64,000 nt of DNA from Rhizophagus irregularis (lineage: Eukaryota; Glomeromycota; Glomeromycetes; Glomerales; Glomeraceae): NCBI RefSeq assembly GCF_026210795.1, contig NC_089456.1, positions 808,501 to 872,500 on the forward strand. Direction: 5' to 3'. Shown here piece after piece: positions 39,849-50,736 of this stretch (positions are counted from its first letter, which is position 1; each line of letters starts with the position of its first letter). Under the pieces are notes generated by a model. That model saw only the letters and a list, made by a program, of their open reading frames with translations, was not told the origin of the DNA and ran no database searches. The translations under genes and the position numbers were made by a program.

Positions 39849-40312
39849 ATCGTGTTCCAAATTATCATTAATACCATCCTCCAGATCATCATCACTAATA
39901 TCAATAATTTCATTATCAAAATTCTCTACTTCGTCCAAAGCGTTTGAGATACCACAAGTTTTAAAAGAATCAATGATGATCTCATCAGAAATTCCATCCC
40001 AAGAACATTTCACCCATGCGTACACATCACTGAATTTGGCACGTCAAAGGTTACCTTTATTTGTTTGTCCAGCACCACCAGCAGCCATCCACAAGTGCCA
40101 TTCCTTACGTAAGTTTGCTTTAAATGGTTTATTTATCGCAACATCAAGCGGCTGACATAAACTTGTTAGGCCACCCAGAATAATGCCTAAATCAAATCCA
40201 TAATCACGGAACTTCTCTTTTACTGATTTCTCCAAGTATCCTCGAAAAGAATCATAAACCATTAACTTTGGAGCTCTAGCTCCAGTTCTCTTGTTAATTT
40301 CGTCACCTAGAT

Positions 40313-40606
40313 AGGACCCCGGATATCTCCAAAACAGGTCATAAGTCACACTTTCGGCAGATTGGCCCATTTTTGGAATCAAAAATCGTTTTTTGTAAAT
40401 ATCTCGGCATCCAGTGGTCCAATTTTGATGAACTTTTTTTTTAAATTGTAGAGCTAAATGAGGGCTACAAAATAAAAAAAAGTTCATTAAAATTGAATTA
40501 CTGGATGCTGAGATATTTACAAAAAACGATTTTTTGAGTTTCAGCAAAAAGGGGTGTTTTTGGCCAAAAGTCCATTATGACCTTTATATTAGATATCCGG
40601 AGTCCT
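40313..40606. mobile_element. Element D: palindromic MITE with 8-bp duplication inside the element B transposase
   Basis: 294 bp, largely one inverted repeat: left aggaccccggatatct, right aggactccggatatct on the other strand. Both arms carry an aaatatctcggcatccagt-type segment. The target duplication acctagat is exact (40305-40312 and 40607-40614). Deleting the element and one copy restores an open frame across the transposase (DYL then GDEIN). The 8-bp duplication points to a hAT-type parent. Confidence 0.9.
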
Positions 40607-42044
40607 ACCTAGATAATCAATATACCGGTTCATCAATTCGCTATCCATCCAACCTTTATCTTGAAACCATACTACTACTCCAGGAGGTATTTTTTCACCT
40701 TTTGATAATTGCTTACCCTTAAAGATACAAATTAGAGGAAGCTTGGTTCCATCTATAAATTGGAATCATGAATTTTTGTAAAATTTAAAAGTTTCTTATC
40801 ATAAAATTGAAAAAAAAGATACTACCCGCAGCACATGTCAAAACTACTGTAAATCAGTTTTTGTCATTGCCAGTGCTGCAGATCTGAACAGTTTTTTCTC
40901 CTTTTTGATCAATAGTAAAATTATCCGCCATATCGAACCACACTGGAGTTTCGTCCATATTGAAAATATTGCATAAGTCAAAAGATTTTCTGGTTCTCAA
41001 GTTATTAATAAATTAATGAAATTTAGCCAAAGTTTCTTCTGTTTGACTTGGTAGCTTCTGAGAAATCTTTGTGTGTCATCTCCAGGATAGCTTATATCTT
41101 TTCATGAAGGAGAATATCCACTGACATGAAGTTTTAAATTCTTTTGCTGAACCACCATATAAAGTTATCATTTCACGCTCCTTCAGGATATTTTGCATTT
41201 TAATTCGTAGAATTGTATAAGTAACAGCCAATCCGTTTTCGTTCAATAAGCCAAGTATACAGCTTTTCTTCAGCCTCAGGATAAAAGGCTTTTTGGCTCC
41301 ACACTTCGTTTACTGTCTTGGTTAAGTTCAGAATCCCAGCCTTTGCTTGCCGTAACCCAATGTCCTACTATACTGGCGTTAAGATCAAAGTGTCTTGCCG
41401 CTTTATTTCGTCCGTATAGCTTAGCGTAAGTGATAACCTGTTTCTTTTAATAAACAGAATATGAGAAACGCTTTTATTTATTGCGCAAAGCCTTCAGCAT
41501 TTTTTTGTGAGAGTTTTAAACAGGTTACGAAACATATTTCGCATAAGTCCCATATTTATAAAAATCATTCAGTTATACAAATTATCGATCGTAGTACCAT
41601 CGTAGTATGAATTAGCAGTCTAAATCTCAATTTTGCGATGCAATTTTCAAAAATTTTTAAAGAGAAAGTAATATTTATAAAATCACCTAAAATTAAGCAC
41701 CCCTATAGTAAAAAAAGGGTGTTTAATTTCAGGATTATACGGTAATAATGATTTTTTTTTTGTATATGTAAATTATGTATAAAATCATCTAATTATTATT
41801 AAAGATATTATGCTAATTTAATATAAATTTTTTGAAAAAAACTTAATATTTCCCACCTTCCATCTACCCCTAGGGATTTTAGTTCATTATATAATTTTTT
41901 TCTTTACACGAATGCGTATACAAAATACAAAAAAAATGTGACGCGTCTTATATACCCCTTAAAAATTAAAATTACATGACATATAAACTATTGCAATTTA
42001 CTTTTATAATTCATTACTTTTATTTTAAATTTTTATGCCATTAA

Positions 42045-42150
42045 AAATTATGACATTACAGCCTAATTATAGCATTACAACCTAATTACAGCATTACGAC
42101 CCAATTACAGCATTACGGCCTAATTACAGTATTACAAAAAGTGTTGTAAC
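42045..42150. repeat. Subterminal repeats of element A, right arm
   Basis: Inverted counterpart of the left-arm run: about five copies of a word like cctaattacagcattacg. The run is cut at its inner edge by element E at 42166, and the remainder continues after 45657. Confidence 0.7.
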
Positions 42151-42436
42151 TGTAATGCTATATACCAGTGATGTGCTTGGAAGGCTTCCAATGACTTTTT
42201 GTTGGAATTGGAAGGCCTGTTGGAAGATTTGGAAGTATTGGAAGATTTCAATTTTCCAATAGGTCATGTGCATTGGAAGCTTCCAATCAAAATTTTGTAC
42301 TATTGGAATTGGCTATTGGAAGATCAATACCGCTTCCAATGCTTCTAATACTATTTCGGTAATAGATAATCTTGTACAATAATAAAAAAATTTAATCAAC
42401 GCGTCATTTAATCATCTTTTTCTCACACTTTCTAAA

Positions 42437-45381
42437 ATGAGTACTAAAAGAAAATATAAACCAAAAAATCATCGTTTAACACAATATATAAAAGTGCTTG
42501 GCAAACAAAATAATTGGAATAATTATGCTGTTTGTCTTGCATGTTCTGAAAATTTAGAAGAGAACGAACTGTCAAAGCTTACATTTACAAATAAAAAACT
42601 GCAAGTAAAAAATCATTTAAAAAATTGTGCATTTTTTCGGGAAAAAATTGGTAGTCAGAAAGAAGTAGATGCTATTATTAATCTAACAGACAATGAAAGT
42701 GAGGAAATTGCAAAGAAAAAACGTTTAATAGCAGATTCAGATTCTGGTAAGATTGGAAGAGAAAAGGTGTTAAGATACTTGGAATCTATGCAAAGTAATC
42801 TTGATACTGTATTTTTTAAAACAATAGAAGGAGAAATTTCTTCAGCTCAGTCCTTTGTCTCAACATCAACAACGTTATCTAAACGCCATCTTCATCCAGT
42901 TAAAACTGGTGATAATGTAATGGGAAATATTCTTGTTCGGACGCCTACAAAAAAAGAGCAACCTGTTTTTGAACGTCTTTTATTAAGAGTAACAGTATCA
43001 AATGGATTTCCACTTCAATGGATCAAAAACACTGGTAAAAAAATGGTCTATCCTACACATATCCTACACATATCTTACATATATCGGGTACTCAAAATGT
43101 AGAAAATCATCTACATCAAATAATACACGTATAAATGCAACGTATGGATACATATATATAGTATATATGAGTGTATACAATGTATATGTATTCTCTATAT
43201 ATTAATGCGATATATGTATGATATATATATTAGTACCCGATATGTGTATGATATGTGTATTATTTGTGTATGATTTTCTACATTTTGAGTACCCAATATG
43301 TGTAAGATATGTGTAGGATAAATCATTTTTTTACCAGTGAAATCAAGCAACATTAGATTTATTTGAGTTTTTAAATCCACACCTAATTTTATCAGGACGA
43401 AAAGTACTATCAAATCGTATATTGAATAATGAAACGGAAAGTATAGATAAATTACAAAATGAAAAATTAAGTAATGATCAGATTGGTGTAACATTAGCGT
43501 TTGATAGATGGAAGAATGTATTAAATCAGCATATATTTGGATCATTATTTATTACATCTTCGGGTAAAATTTTAATATGGAATTCATCAGATATTAGCAG
43601 TGAAAGAGAACGTATGATTGAAATAATTCCTAAAATTGAGGATTTAATTAAAGATGCAGGAGTTGACTTAGGTGCAAAAGTAATTGCTATAATTTCAGAT
43701 AGTGCAGCAGCTTATGCTGGAGCTCGTTAAGAATTAAGTAAATTTGATTTATAAAGCATTTTATATTATTACTACTGAAAAATAACTCATATTTTTTTTT
43801 TATTCATCTTTTAGACGACGACTTCGGTTAGAATATCCTCATATTATTTTCTTACCATGTTTCACACATCAATGTCAGTTAGCGATCTGTGATATCTTTA
43901 AAGAATCACTTACATTAAAAAGTGCATCAGCAAAAGCAATCACAGTAGCAGCATATTTTAAAAATGGAAATAATAGCTATTTTATCGGTAAATTATGTGA
44001 TATACAAAAAGAATTATATAATAAATATTATTCAATTATGGTTCCATGCGAAACTAGGTGGAACAGCCATTTCTATTGTTTTAAAAGTTTAATTCGATCT
44101 AAACAGGCATTAAGGGTAATATAATTTTCTTAAATTTAATATTATTTGATTCATTTCATTTAGTTAATTTATTATTCTTATTAATATTCTTTAGAATTTG
44201 GCAATTCGGCATGAGCGTTCACAATCTACACCAGCAGAAGCAAGTACTTCAACATCAAATAATACCAATAAAATTTATTTGAATAAAGACATTTGTAAAA
44301 TTCTTCTTGATAATGATTGGTGGAATACAATAGAATCTTTACAAGAAGTTTTATTACCTTATTGTGGCGTTTTAAATAAGCTTCAAAGTGACAAAGCACG
44401 TCTTTTTGAATTACTTCATGCATTAGGATATTTTATTCAGTTTTGGAATCAGTTTCCAAATATTGAATTAGGCGAAAAAATGATAGAATGATTAGAAAAA
44501 CGGTGGAATCAATGGGAGCAGCCATTACTTTTACTTTCATTTATGCTCCATCCAAAGTATCGGCTTACATATTTCAATCCTAGTATTGAAAATTTGTCAT
44601 TTACTACATTGGGACGCTATTTAACATATTATTATAAAGCGTGGTTCCAGAAAAGACCAACCCGTTTATTGTTAGATTTTGAGGATTATCGCTAAAAAAT
44701 TGAACCATTTGATGATGAAACTTTTGGACAATTTGGTGGTGATGTATTCAAGTTCTGGAAGTATATTAAAGGTGATTATAAAGAATTAGCCAGTATTGCT
44801 CTAAGAATTTTCGGAATCTGTGTAAATGCTGCTTCAGTAGAACGCATGTGGTCTTCCATGGGATTTTTGCATACGAATCGTCGTAACCGATTGAATGTAA
44901 GTTCTATTAATAAATTTTAATAATAGTTATTTAAAATTTGCTAATTTAATTAATTTTTTAGAATGACAAAGTTTTATCAATGAGTAAACTTCGTGCATCT
45001 ATTAATTTCTCACTTAGGAAAAAAGAATTGCAAAAAAATGAAGTGGAGTTTTTTGATTTAAATGCTAAACCAGTTGATGATTCTGCAGAAAATTTACAAC
45101 AAAATCCTATAGATGATGAAGAAATTACTGGAGATGAAAATATTATAACTTCTAAGCGTTGGGAAAATGAACTTGCTGAATGGGAATCAATGTTAATAGA
45201 AGAAGAGGTATCCCGATTGGAAGAAGAAGAAGCCTTAAGAGATAATCCAGGAAGTTTGAGAGGTGACCTTTTGACAGAATATACACATCCGGCAATTGAT
45301 ACTAGGGCAAAATGGGATCTTAAAACTTTATTTAGTTCTGTTATTGATATTCCTAAATACTTATCAAATGAATCAATTTAA
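42437..45381 (+). pseudogene. hAT transposase of element E, interrupted by MITE G and stops
   Basis: Plus strand. A BED-like N terminus (RLTQYIKVLGKQNNWNNYAV, CLACSENLEE..LKNCAF) is followed by FPLQWIKN, where insertion G breaks the frame. It resumes at QATLDLFEFLNPHLILSGRK, then GVTLAFDRWKNVLNQHIFG, VIAIISDSAAAYAG, FLPCFTHQCQLAICDIF, VPCETRWNSHFYCFKSL and the end domain SIALRIFGICVNAASVERMW plus HTNRRNRLN. In-frame stops at about 44489 and 44694 and a damaged splice donor near 43730 make it a pseudogene. The acidic tail ends at 45381. Confidence 0.87.
43030..43339. mobile_element. Element G: CACTA-like MITE in the element E transposase
   Basis: 310 bp with inverted ends cactggtaaaaaaatg and its complement, and arms built of tacacatatc words. 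The flanks share aaa (43027-43029; 43340-43342). Removing the element plus one aaa joins WIK with NQATLDLF in frame, so a 3-bp duplication fits. CACT ends with 3-bp duplications are the hallmark of CACTA/EnSpm elements. It has no coding capacity. Confidence 0.78.
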
Positions 45382-45707
45382 ATAATAATGTTTGTTTTTT
45401 CCCATTATTTGTTACAGCAGTTTATATATAACATAATTTGCTAAATAAAATTTAGTTGCTCAAACTTTTAAATGTATATTTTTAAAGTTTTATTAATAAA
45501 TGTCAATAAATATTTCTATTGAATAAAAAATATGTCACGTGAATTAAGTGCTTCCAATCTTCCAATAGAAATCTATTGGCGTTGGAAGGTTTGGAATTGG
45601 AAGAATTGGAAGATTCCAATAGCTTCCAATCTTCCAATACACATCACTGCTGTATGCTGTAATATTATGGCATCAGCCAATCAATTATGGCTAACATCTT
45701 TATTCTA

Positions 45708-46763
45708 GAGACATGAAAATAATTGATACAATGTACCTTAACAAGATAAATCTAATGAATCATATTTCATCATTTTAAGTTTAATAGGGAAGAAAACATT
45801 GTGAAATTTGTATTTGCTAAAATTTTAAAGATAAAAAATAAATTACTTCATAAAGTTAAATCACATTATTTCAATAACCAGTGAACAGAATTAAATTATT
45901 TATGATTCAATGAATTCATATTATCAAGATGCATCTAATTGCAGTGTTTTTATATCTCTAAATTTGATGGATCATATGTTATTTTCAACAGTAAAATGCA
46001 AATAATTTAAGGTTACAGGCGAAACCCCATAGTAAATGTGAAACTTGACAAAACTATATTAAAATATTAATAAAAATTTGGCGAAACTTGACTATAAAAA
46101 TCATATAAAATGACAAAACTATAATAAACTCTTATAAAAAAATTGACGAAACTGAGATTTAGACGTTTTTCCAAATTCAAAAACCAGTTTAGCCCGCAAC
46201 CTTAAAATAATTCATTATTCACTTTTAAAAATTTGACATATATGTTATGCATCAGATGTCGATTTGCGTCAGATAATAACTGCATATTTTAAAGAAGGAA
46301 ATTTCCACCAATATGAATCTGAACATGTTGAAATTTTAGCATTATATATTTAAAAATATGATGAACTAATTTACTTAGGCAATAAAGGCACATTAAGACT
46401 GAAAAATTTTATGTTTAATTATAGCTAAAATTTTGAATAACATTATCTACGATATTAGCTGATATATAATTCAGCATTAAACATTAATGGTTCAGGATAT
46501 ACGCAAATAATTATGGTACACAGATTTACTTATAAAATGAAAGACAATTTAATTAATAAATAAAAATGTTTACTTATAAGAAACTATTCAAAATTAGCAT
46601 CTAACGCATGTCAGTTGTCATCTGATGCAAATCGACATCTGACGTACAACATATACAAATTTCAAACCATTTTCGATTCTTCTTTATTGAACTTAGAAAG
46701 ATGAAATATGATTCATTAGATTTGTCTTGTTAAGATACATGGTATCTATTATTTTCATGTCTC
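45708..46763. mobile_element. Element F: foldback element in the right arm of A, TA target
   Basis: 1056 bp. Ends gagacatgaaaataat on both strands, followed by about 80 bp of inverted match (cttaacaagataaatctaat against cttaacaagacaaatctaat). TA flanks both sides (45706-45707; 46764-46765). Removing it restores the arm of A (ttattctagaattgatag, matching the left arm). At about 45870-46000 it carries a diverged copy of the module also found in A. A further small element (46010-46202) seems to be inserted in it. Confidence 0.8.
46010..46202. mobile_element. Element O: small TA-flanked MITE inside element F
   Basis: 193 bp. Ends aggttacaggc and aggttgcgggc on opposite strands (9 of 11 match), with TA on both sides. 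It carries aaacttgac/ttgacgaaac words. The short ends make this less certain than its neighbours. Confidence 0.5.
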
Positions 46764-46978
46764 TAGAATTGATAGATCAAAAGTTATTTACATTTTACTA
46801 TTTTTAGACATTTAGCAATAACTTCTGATCTATTGAACTTACAGACTTGAAAATACTGCGGTTAGATGCGTCTTAATTAGACGAATCCAATGAATTATAA
46901 ATCGTTAAATTCTGATCACTGGACGTCAAAATAATGTAATTTAATGGTCATTTTTTAGAGGTGTCTGGATACTTTTAG

Positions 46979-47601
46979 CAGGTAGATGTATATACACCTC
47001 TCACTATAAGAATACCTGTAACTGTTGTTTAGTAATACAGTTGCAACAATTGCTTAGTAATATTTATTAATAAAAATCATATATAAAAATTTAAATAAAA
47101 AATCATAAATTATATCTTTTCTTTCATATATTTATTTATATATCAAACAATAATATTTTATTAGATGCCTTGCATTTCTTATTAGTTCTTAATTGTATAT
47201 TTTTAATATATTTTTTTTTTAAACATTATAAAGAAAGCAAGTTCTTTTTATTAATTTCTTAATTTATCTTTAGATTTTTTAATAAAGTAAGAAGAAATAT
47301 GATGATACCAAATTACCAATCTAACTTTTTGCCTTTAATTTCTTCCTATAAAATTGTTAAAATCTTCTTATTTTTCAAAGTAAATTATAAGTTTATGCTT
47401 ACAATCCTCTAATAATCTTAAAGGCTTTATAACTATTTATGACTATTAAAGTCAGATGGAATTAATTGTTATAAAAAAGTAAAGCCATGCATCTAGCTTA
47501 CGATCAGAAAATTGGTGTCCTTGTGGATATAATAACTTTAATTCTGAGATCAGTTCTATTATATTACATTCATTTTGATTCCATTTGGCAAATAAATTAT
47601 A
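46979..47601. other. AT-rich non-coding stretch
   Basis: About 620 bp to the right of element A. I see no frame or repeat that I can name. Confidence 0.4.
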
Positions 47602-48355
47602 TCATTCAATGCTAGAAGTCTGACGCTGAAGATGATATTCATATAATTTTTTCATTAGATTAAAATTATCCCATTCGTAAGAAGCATATTGTGAAATGTG
47701 TATCTTGACTAATTTTTGTAATATAACCTCATCTTCCAACCCAAATAGTTGTATTCCTGAAAATTTTTGAATAAAACCTGAATTTTTCCAAACATTATTT
47801 GGAATAGCTTCCACAAATGTTTTTTGAAGTTTAAAATCTTGATAAATACATATGTGACATTTATTATCTTCAATTTTGGATACAAATATAGCTGGACGTT
47901 TTTTATACAAATAAATAAGTGATGATTTGTAACTATTGCCTGCTTTATTCCAATCCGAACATGTAGATGAACCAATCCATAAATAAATATCCCATAATCA
48001 CCAAGTTGACATGTAAATGAATAAAAATCAATATTAGATGAAAGAACATCTATTATGTTTTATTATTCCATTCCATAACAACATGATCAGAATAACGTAT
48101 TTTATTTTGAAAAATATTTTGATATGTTTTGGAAATTGCCTTAGTTGCACTTGTTTCTATAACAAAAAAATCACAACTTTGATAGTAATATTCAGGTAAC
48201 ATGGAATCAGAACTAGGATTTTGTATTGTTATATAAAAATCACGTTCATTTAAACGTGTACTAATTTTTTGATCTACTCTAATGGGAAATTTGGGTAGTA
48301 GTATGTAAGTCAGAAATACTTGGAACTTCTCACCAATAACGTGAAAAAGGTCCAT
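47602..48355 (-). pseudogene. Fragmented unknown gene
   Basis: Two minus-strand frames, 48355-48053 (100 codons) and 47910-47602 (102 codons), are joined by short frame pieces (DVLSSNIDFYSFTCQLGDYG; then STCSDWNKAGNSYKSSLIY), so one protein with at least two frameshifts is likely. Protein-like segments include YYYQSCDFFVIETSATKAIS, YSDHVVMEW and KKRPAIFVSKIEDNKCHI. I do not recognise the family. It could be a host gene family that expanded, or part of an element. No catalytic motif is seen. Confidence 0.5.
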
Positions 48356-50109
48356 AGTAAAGGTTTTCTACAAGTGAGCCAGTTTCTAATAAAATAACAT
48401 GTACTTGACTACTTGAGACATGGTTAGTCTCAGATTTTACGTATTTTTACAAGTTTATTATATGTGAAGTATTATCTTTGATTTATTAAATTTCACTGTA
48501 TATTACTAATATTTTTCTTTGATTTTTTTTTTTGAAAAATGGCATTCTAAAACAAATGAATGTAAAGTAAACAGGAAAGAAGAAAATTTTATTCTTTTTT
48601 GTATTTTTTTTTTTATTAATAACATTCATTGATTTTTTTTAAAAAATGGCTCTTTAAATTTTTTAAGATGAAATAAATACAAGGTACATTACAGAAAAAA
48701 GAATTTAGTTTAAAGTTTTTTTTCATTAAGACCTGATCCGCCTATGATTAGCAGTGAATTACTATATAAATTCAGGGAAAAGTACTATAAGCAAAAATCA
48801 AAATTGAAAAAATGTTACACAACTAAAAACTACAAGTGATATCATTGTGGCACTAAAAACCATGTGATAAACTTTAAATGCCAAGAATCATATCAGATCT
48901 ATCAGTTTCACCAAAAATATCCAGTTTATCAGGATATTTGATATAGCGAAAAAATTTTGATATATTAAAAATCTATTATACTAAATTTTTTTAAAAAATT
49001 TATACTAATAAAATTAATGTACACTATATTTTAATTTTTTCAATCTAGTTTAAGTCATAAAGGTCACGAAAATGAATATAAAATGTTTTTAAGTAATATA
49101 TAACTTCAGCCAGAATTAAAATTTTTATAATTCTGTTCAAAATTAAGATTTATTGACTTAAATTTTATTGGTTAATTATTATATGATTCAGTTAATCAAA
49201 TTATTTTTATTATAGCTGGTTAGAAAATTGATTTGTTATAGCAAATATCGAGCTTTTACTAGTAAACTCTGATATATCGAAACTATTTTAATATACATGA
49301 TTTGGTTCTAGCAAAAAAGTCCAGTTTAAGCCTAAATTCAGTTTATCAAAAATCTGATTTATCAAATTTCACTATGTATTCTTAGTGAAAAAAAAAATAA
49401 AAAAATAAAATTCCTATTTTTAATTTACTATCTTATATTTAAAGATGTTAATCGTAATTCAAAAAAGTGCTGTAACATAAAATTTTTATATACTGTAATT
49501 AATTAAGGCTATAAAAATCTTATACTGTAGCTGTAGAACACTTTATTAAGAAAAGTTGAGTTCTAATTGTGAACTTCATAAAATTAGTAAATTAAGGTAA
49601 TTTTGGACATACCAACTCATTAGAACAGTACTTTTAATATAATCAATAGAGCTTTATATTTAAAAAAAATAAATTTTTTTATTTTATAAATAATTATTAA
49701 TCTATACAGTCAACTTCCTCTATAGTCACTCCTGTTATAGTCACATTCTACTATATAGTCACACCAGTTAAATGTTCAAAACACTTTATTATTAAAATCT
49801 ATTCTATAAATATAATCTATTCTATAAAAAATTTTTTATTAATATATTATAAACAAAAATTTTTTTTTCTGAAAGGTTAAATAAAGTAATATATAATTAA
49901 AATAAAATTTCAAAAAAAATTTTTTGGCCAAACTTTTTCTTTTGCTATAAGTCCGCCCATATATAAAATAATTATCAGAAAAAAGAAATTTATAAAAAGT
50001 TAATATTTTAATATTTTAAAATTTTTAATTATGATTTATAATAATACTTATAATATTTACAAATAATATATAATTAATATTAAATATTAATTTTTTAGAT
50101 TTTTAAGTA
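48356..50109. other. AT-rich, decayed repeats without a clear gene
   Basis: About 48940-49370 has a possible small element: ends tagcgaaaaaattttgat and, on the other strand, tagtgaaatttgataaat. No target duplication is assured. At 49707 a solitary pogo-type end is present (listed separately). The rest is low-complexity AT sequence. Confidence 0.4.
49707..49770 (+). repeat. Solitary terminus of a pogo element related to H
   Basis: Begins cagtcaacttcctctatagt after a TA and continues with tatagtcac words, close to the termini of element H (cagtcgtcccctcatagtca on its right). No matching opposite end was found before retroposon M at 50123, so it looks truncated. Confidence 0.6.
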
Positions 50110-50736
50110 TTTATAATTATACTTTTTTTTTTTTTTTTTTTTTTATGTTTTAGGACTGTCATCACATGCGCTCACCAGATCTATATGGAGGAAGCACTAC
50201 AACTAAAGTTGCACTCCTACCGTTGAGCGACAGATAACCAAACAACCTACTCTAATTATTTAGAAGTAACCAGATGTTCATCCCCCTACCCCCTATATAC
50301 CACACTAGGAAGACGACCCAAGTTTATACCCACACAAGGATAGATCGTAATGTAGCAAGGTTTCTGACACAGTTATACTACCCACTAGCGCCTGTCAGAA
50401 GTAAACAACCACCTATGTACAGCAGATATAACAGAGCAGACATCTAGAAGTCCTTCCATGATGGTTAGCTTAGAGGTACTGCAATACCAAGACTACTAAT
50501 ATGGCCTTACTCAAAGCCCACTACAGGCTGTAATTACCATACCAGCCCACCATAGTTGTAAATCCCCCAGTAGTAATAGCAGTGACTACCAGAACAGTAA
50601 GCTGCTAAGGGTACTGGAATCACCCCTTTATTATAAGTAACCAACCCAGTTACTCAGGGATCACCACTAGTACGTCAAATTCACTGAGGAATTGAACCTC
50701 ACCTTAGAACTTTATATACCTGTGAGCCTACGAACA

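Larger units (their letters stand above)
36358..41447 (-). pseudogene. Pogo/Tigger DDE transposase of element B, broken and twice interrupted
   Basis: Read on the minus strand. An N-terminal helix-turn-helix region (about 41447-41200: VITYAKLYGRNKAARHFD) is followed by a CENP-B-like part. Then come FNMDETPVWFDMADNFT (first catalytic Asp, about 40935), VWFQDKGWMDSELM (about 40680) and LMVYDSFRGYL, GGLTSLCQPLDVAINKPFK (about 40110), and an acidic Asp/Glu-rich tail ending at a TAG at 36358-36360. Several frameshifts and stops in the first half make it inactive. MITE D and hAT element C interrupt it. The frame runs smoothly across both sites if the inserts and one duplication copy are ignored. 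Confidence 0.85.
36179..41742 (-). mobile_element. Element B: pogo/Tigger-type (Tc1-mariner superfamily) transposon, TA target
   Basis: Inverted ends ccgtataatcctgaaattaa (left) and its complement (right) are flanked by TA on both sides (36177-36178 and 41743-41744). Removing B rejoins element A sequence. It encodes a minus-strand DDE transposase, described separately. Two further elements, C (36432-39848) and D (40313-40606), are inserted in that coding region. Pogo-type elements insert at TA, which fits. Confidence 0.88.
42166..45649 (+). mobile_element. Element E: hAT transposon with imperfect 8-bp duplication
   Basis: 3484 bp with inverted ends cagtgatgtg on both sides, followed by dense ttggaag/cttccaa subterminal repeats. 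Flanking 8-mers are ctatatac (42158-42165) and ctgtatgc (45650-45657). They differ only at two A/G positions, which fits an aged duplication. It lies inside the right arm of element A. It carries a plus-strand hAT transposase pseudogene and the small insertion G. Confidence 0.85.
35466..46978. mobile_element. Element A: long-inverted-repeat (foldback-type) element, host of a nested stack
   Basis: The left end begins ccggacacttctaaaaaatg, and the right end (46978, read on the other strand) begins ccagacacctctaaaaaatg. The arms stay recognisably complementary for at least 220 bp and resume further in, with shared gttagcc-flanked and aattttaaggggta words at 36120-36165 and 41940-41995. Both arms carry a run of a gtaattaggtcgtaatgc-type repeat (35755-35850; 42045-42150). 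Subtracting the inserts leaves about 2.4 kb of A itself, with no reading frame. No target duplication could be fixed. B, E and F sit inside it. The class is uncertain. Confidence 0.75.

Noticed and set aside
43195-43545. A 116-codon minus-strand frame in element E
   Set aside because: It crosses the boundary of MITE G and reads the palindromic arm; no protein-like content.
48740-48920. A zinc-knuckle protein remnant
   Set aside because: The Cys/His pattern is partial and a stop interrupts it; not enough to call.
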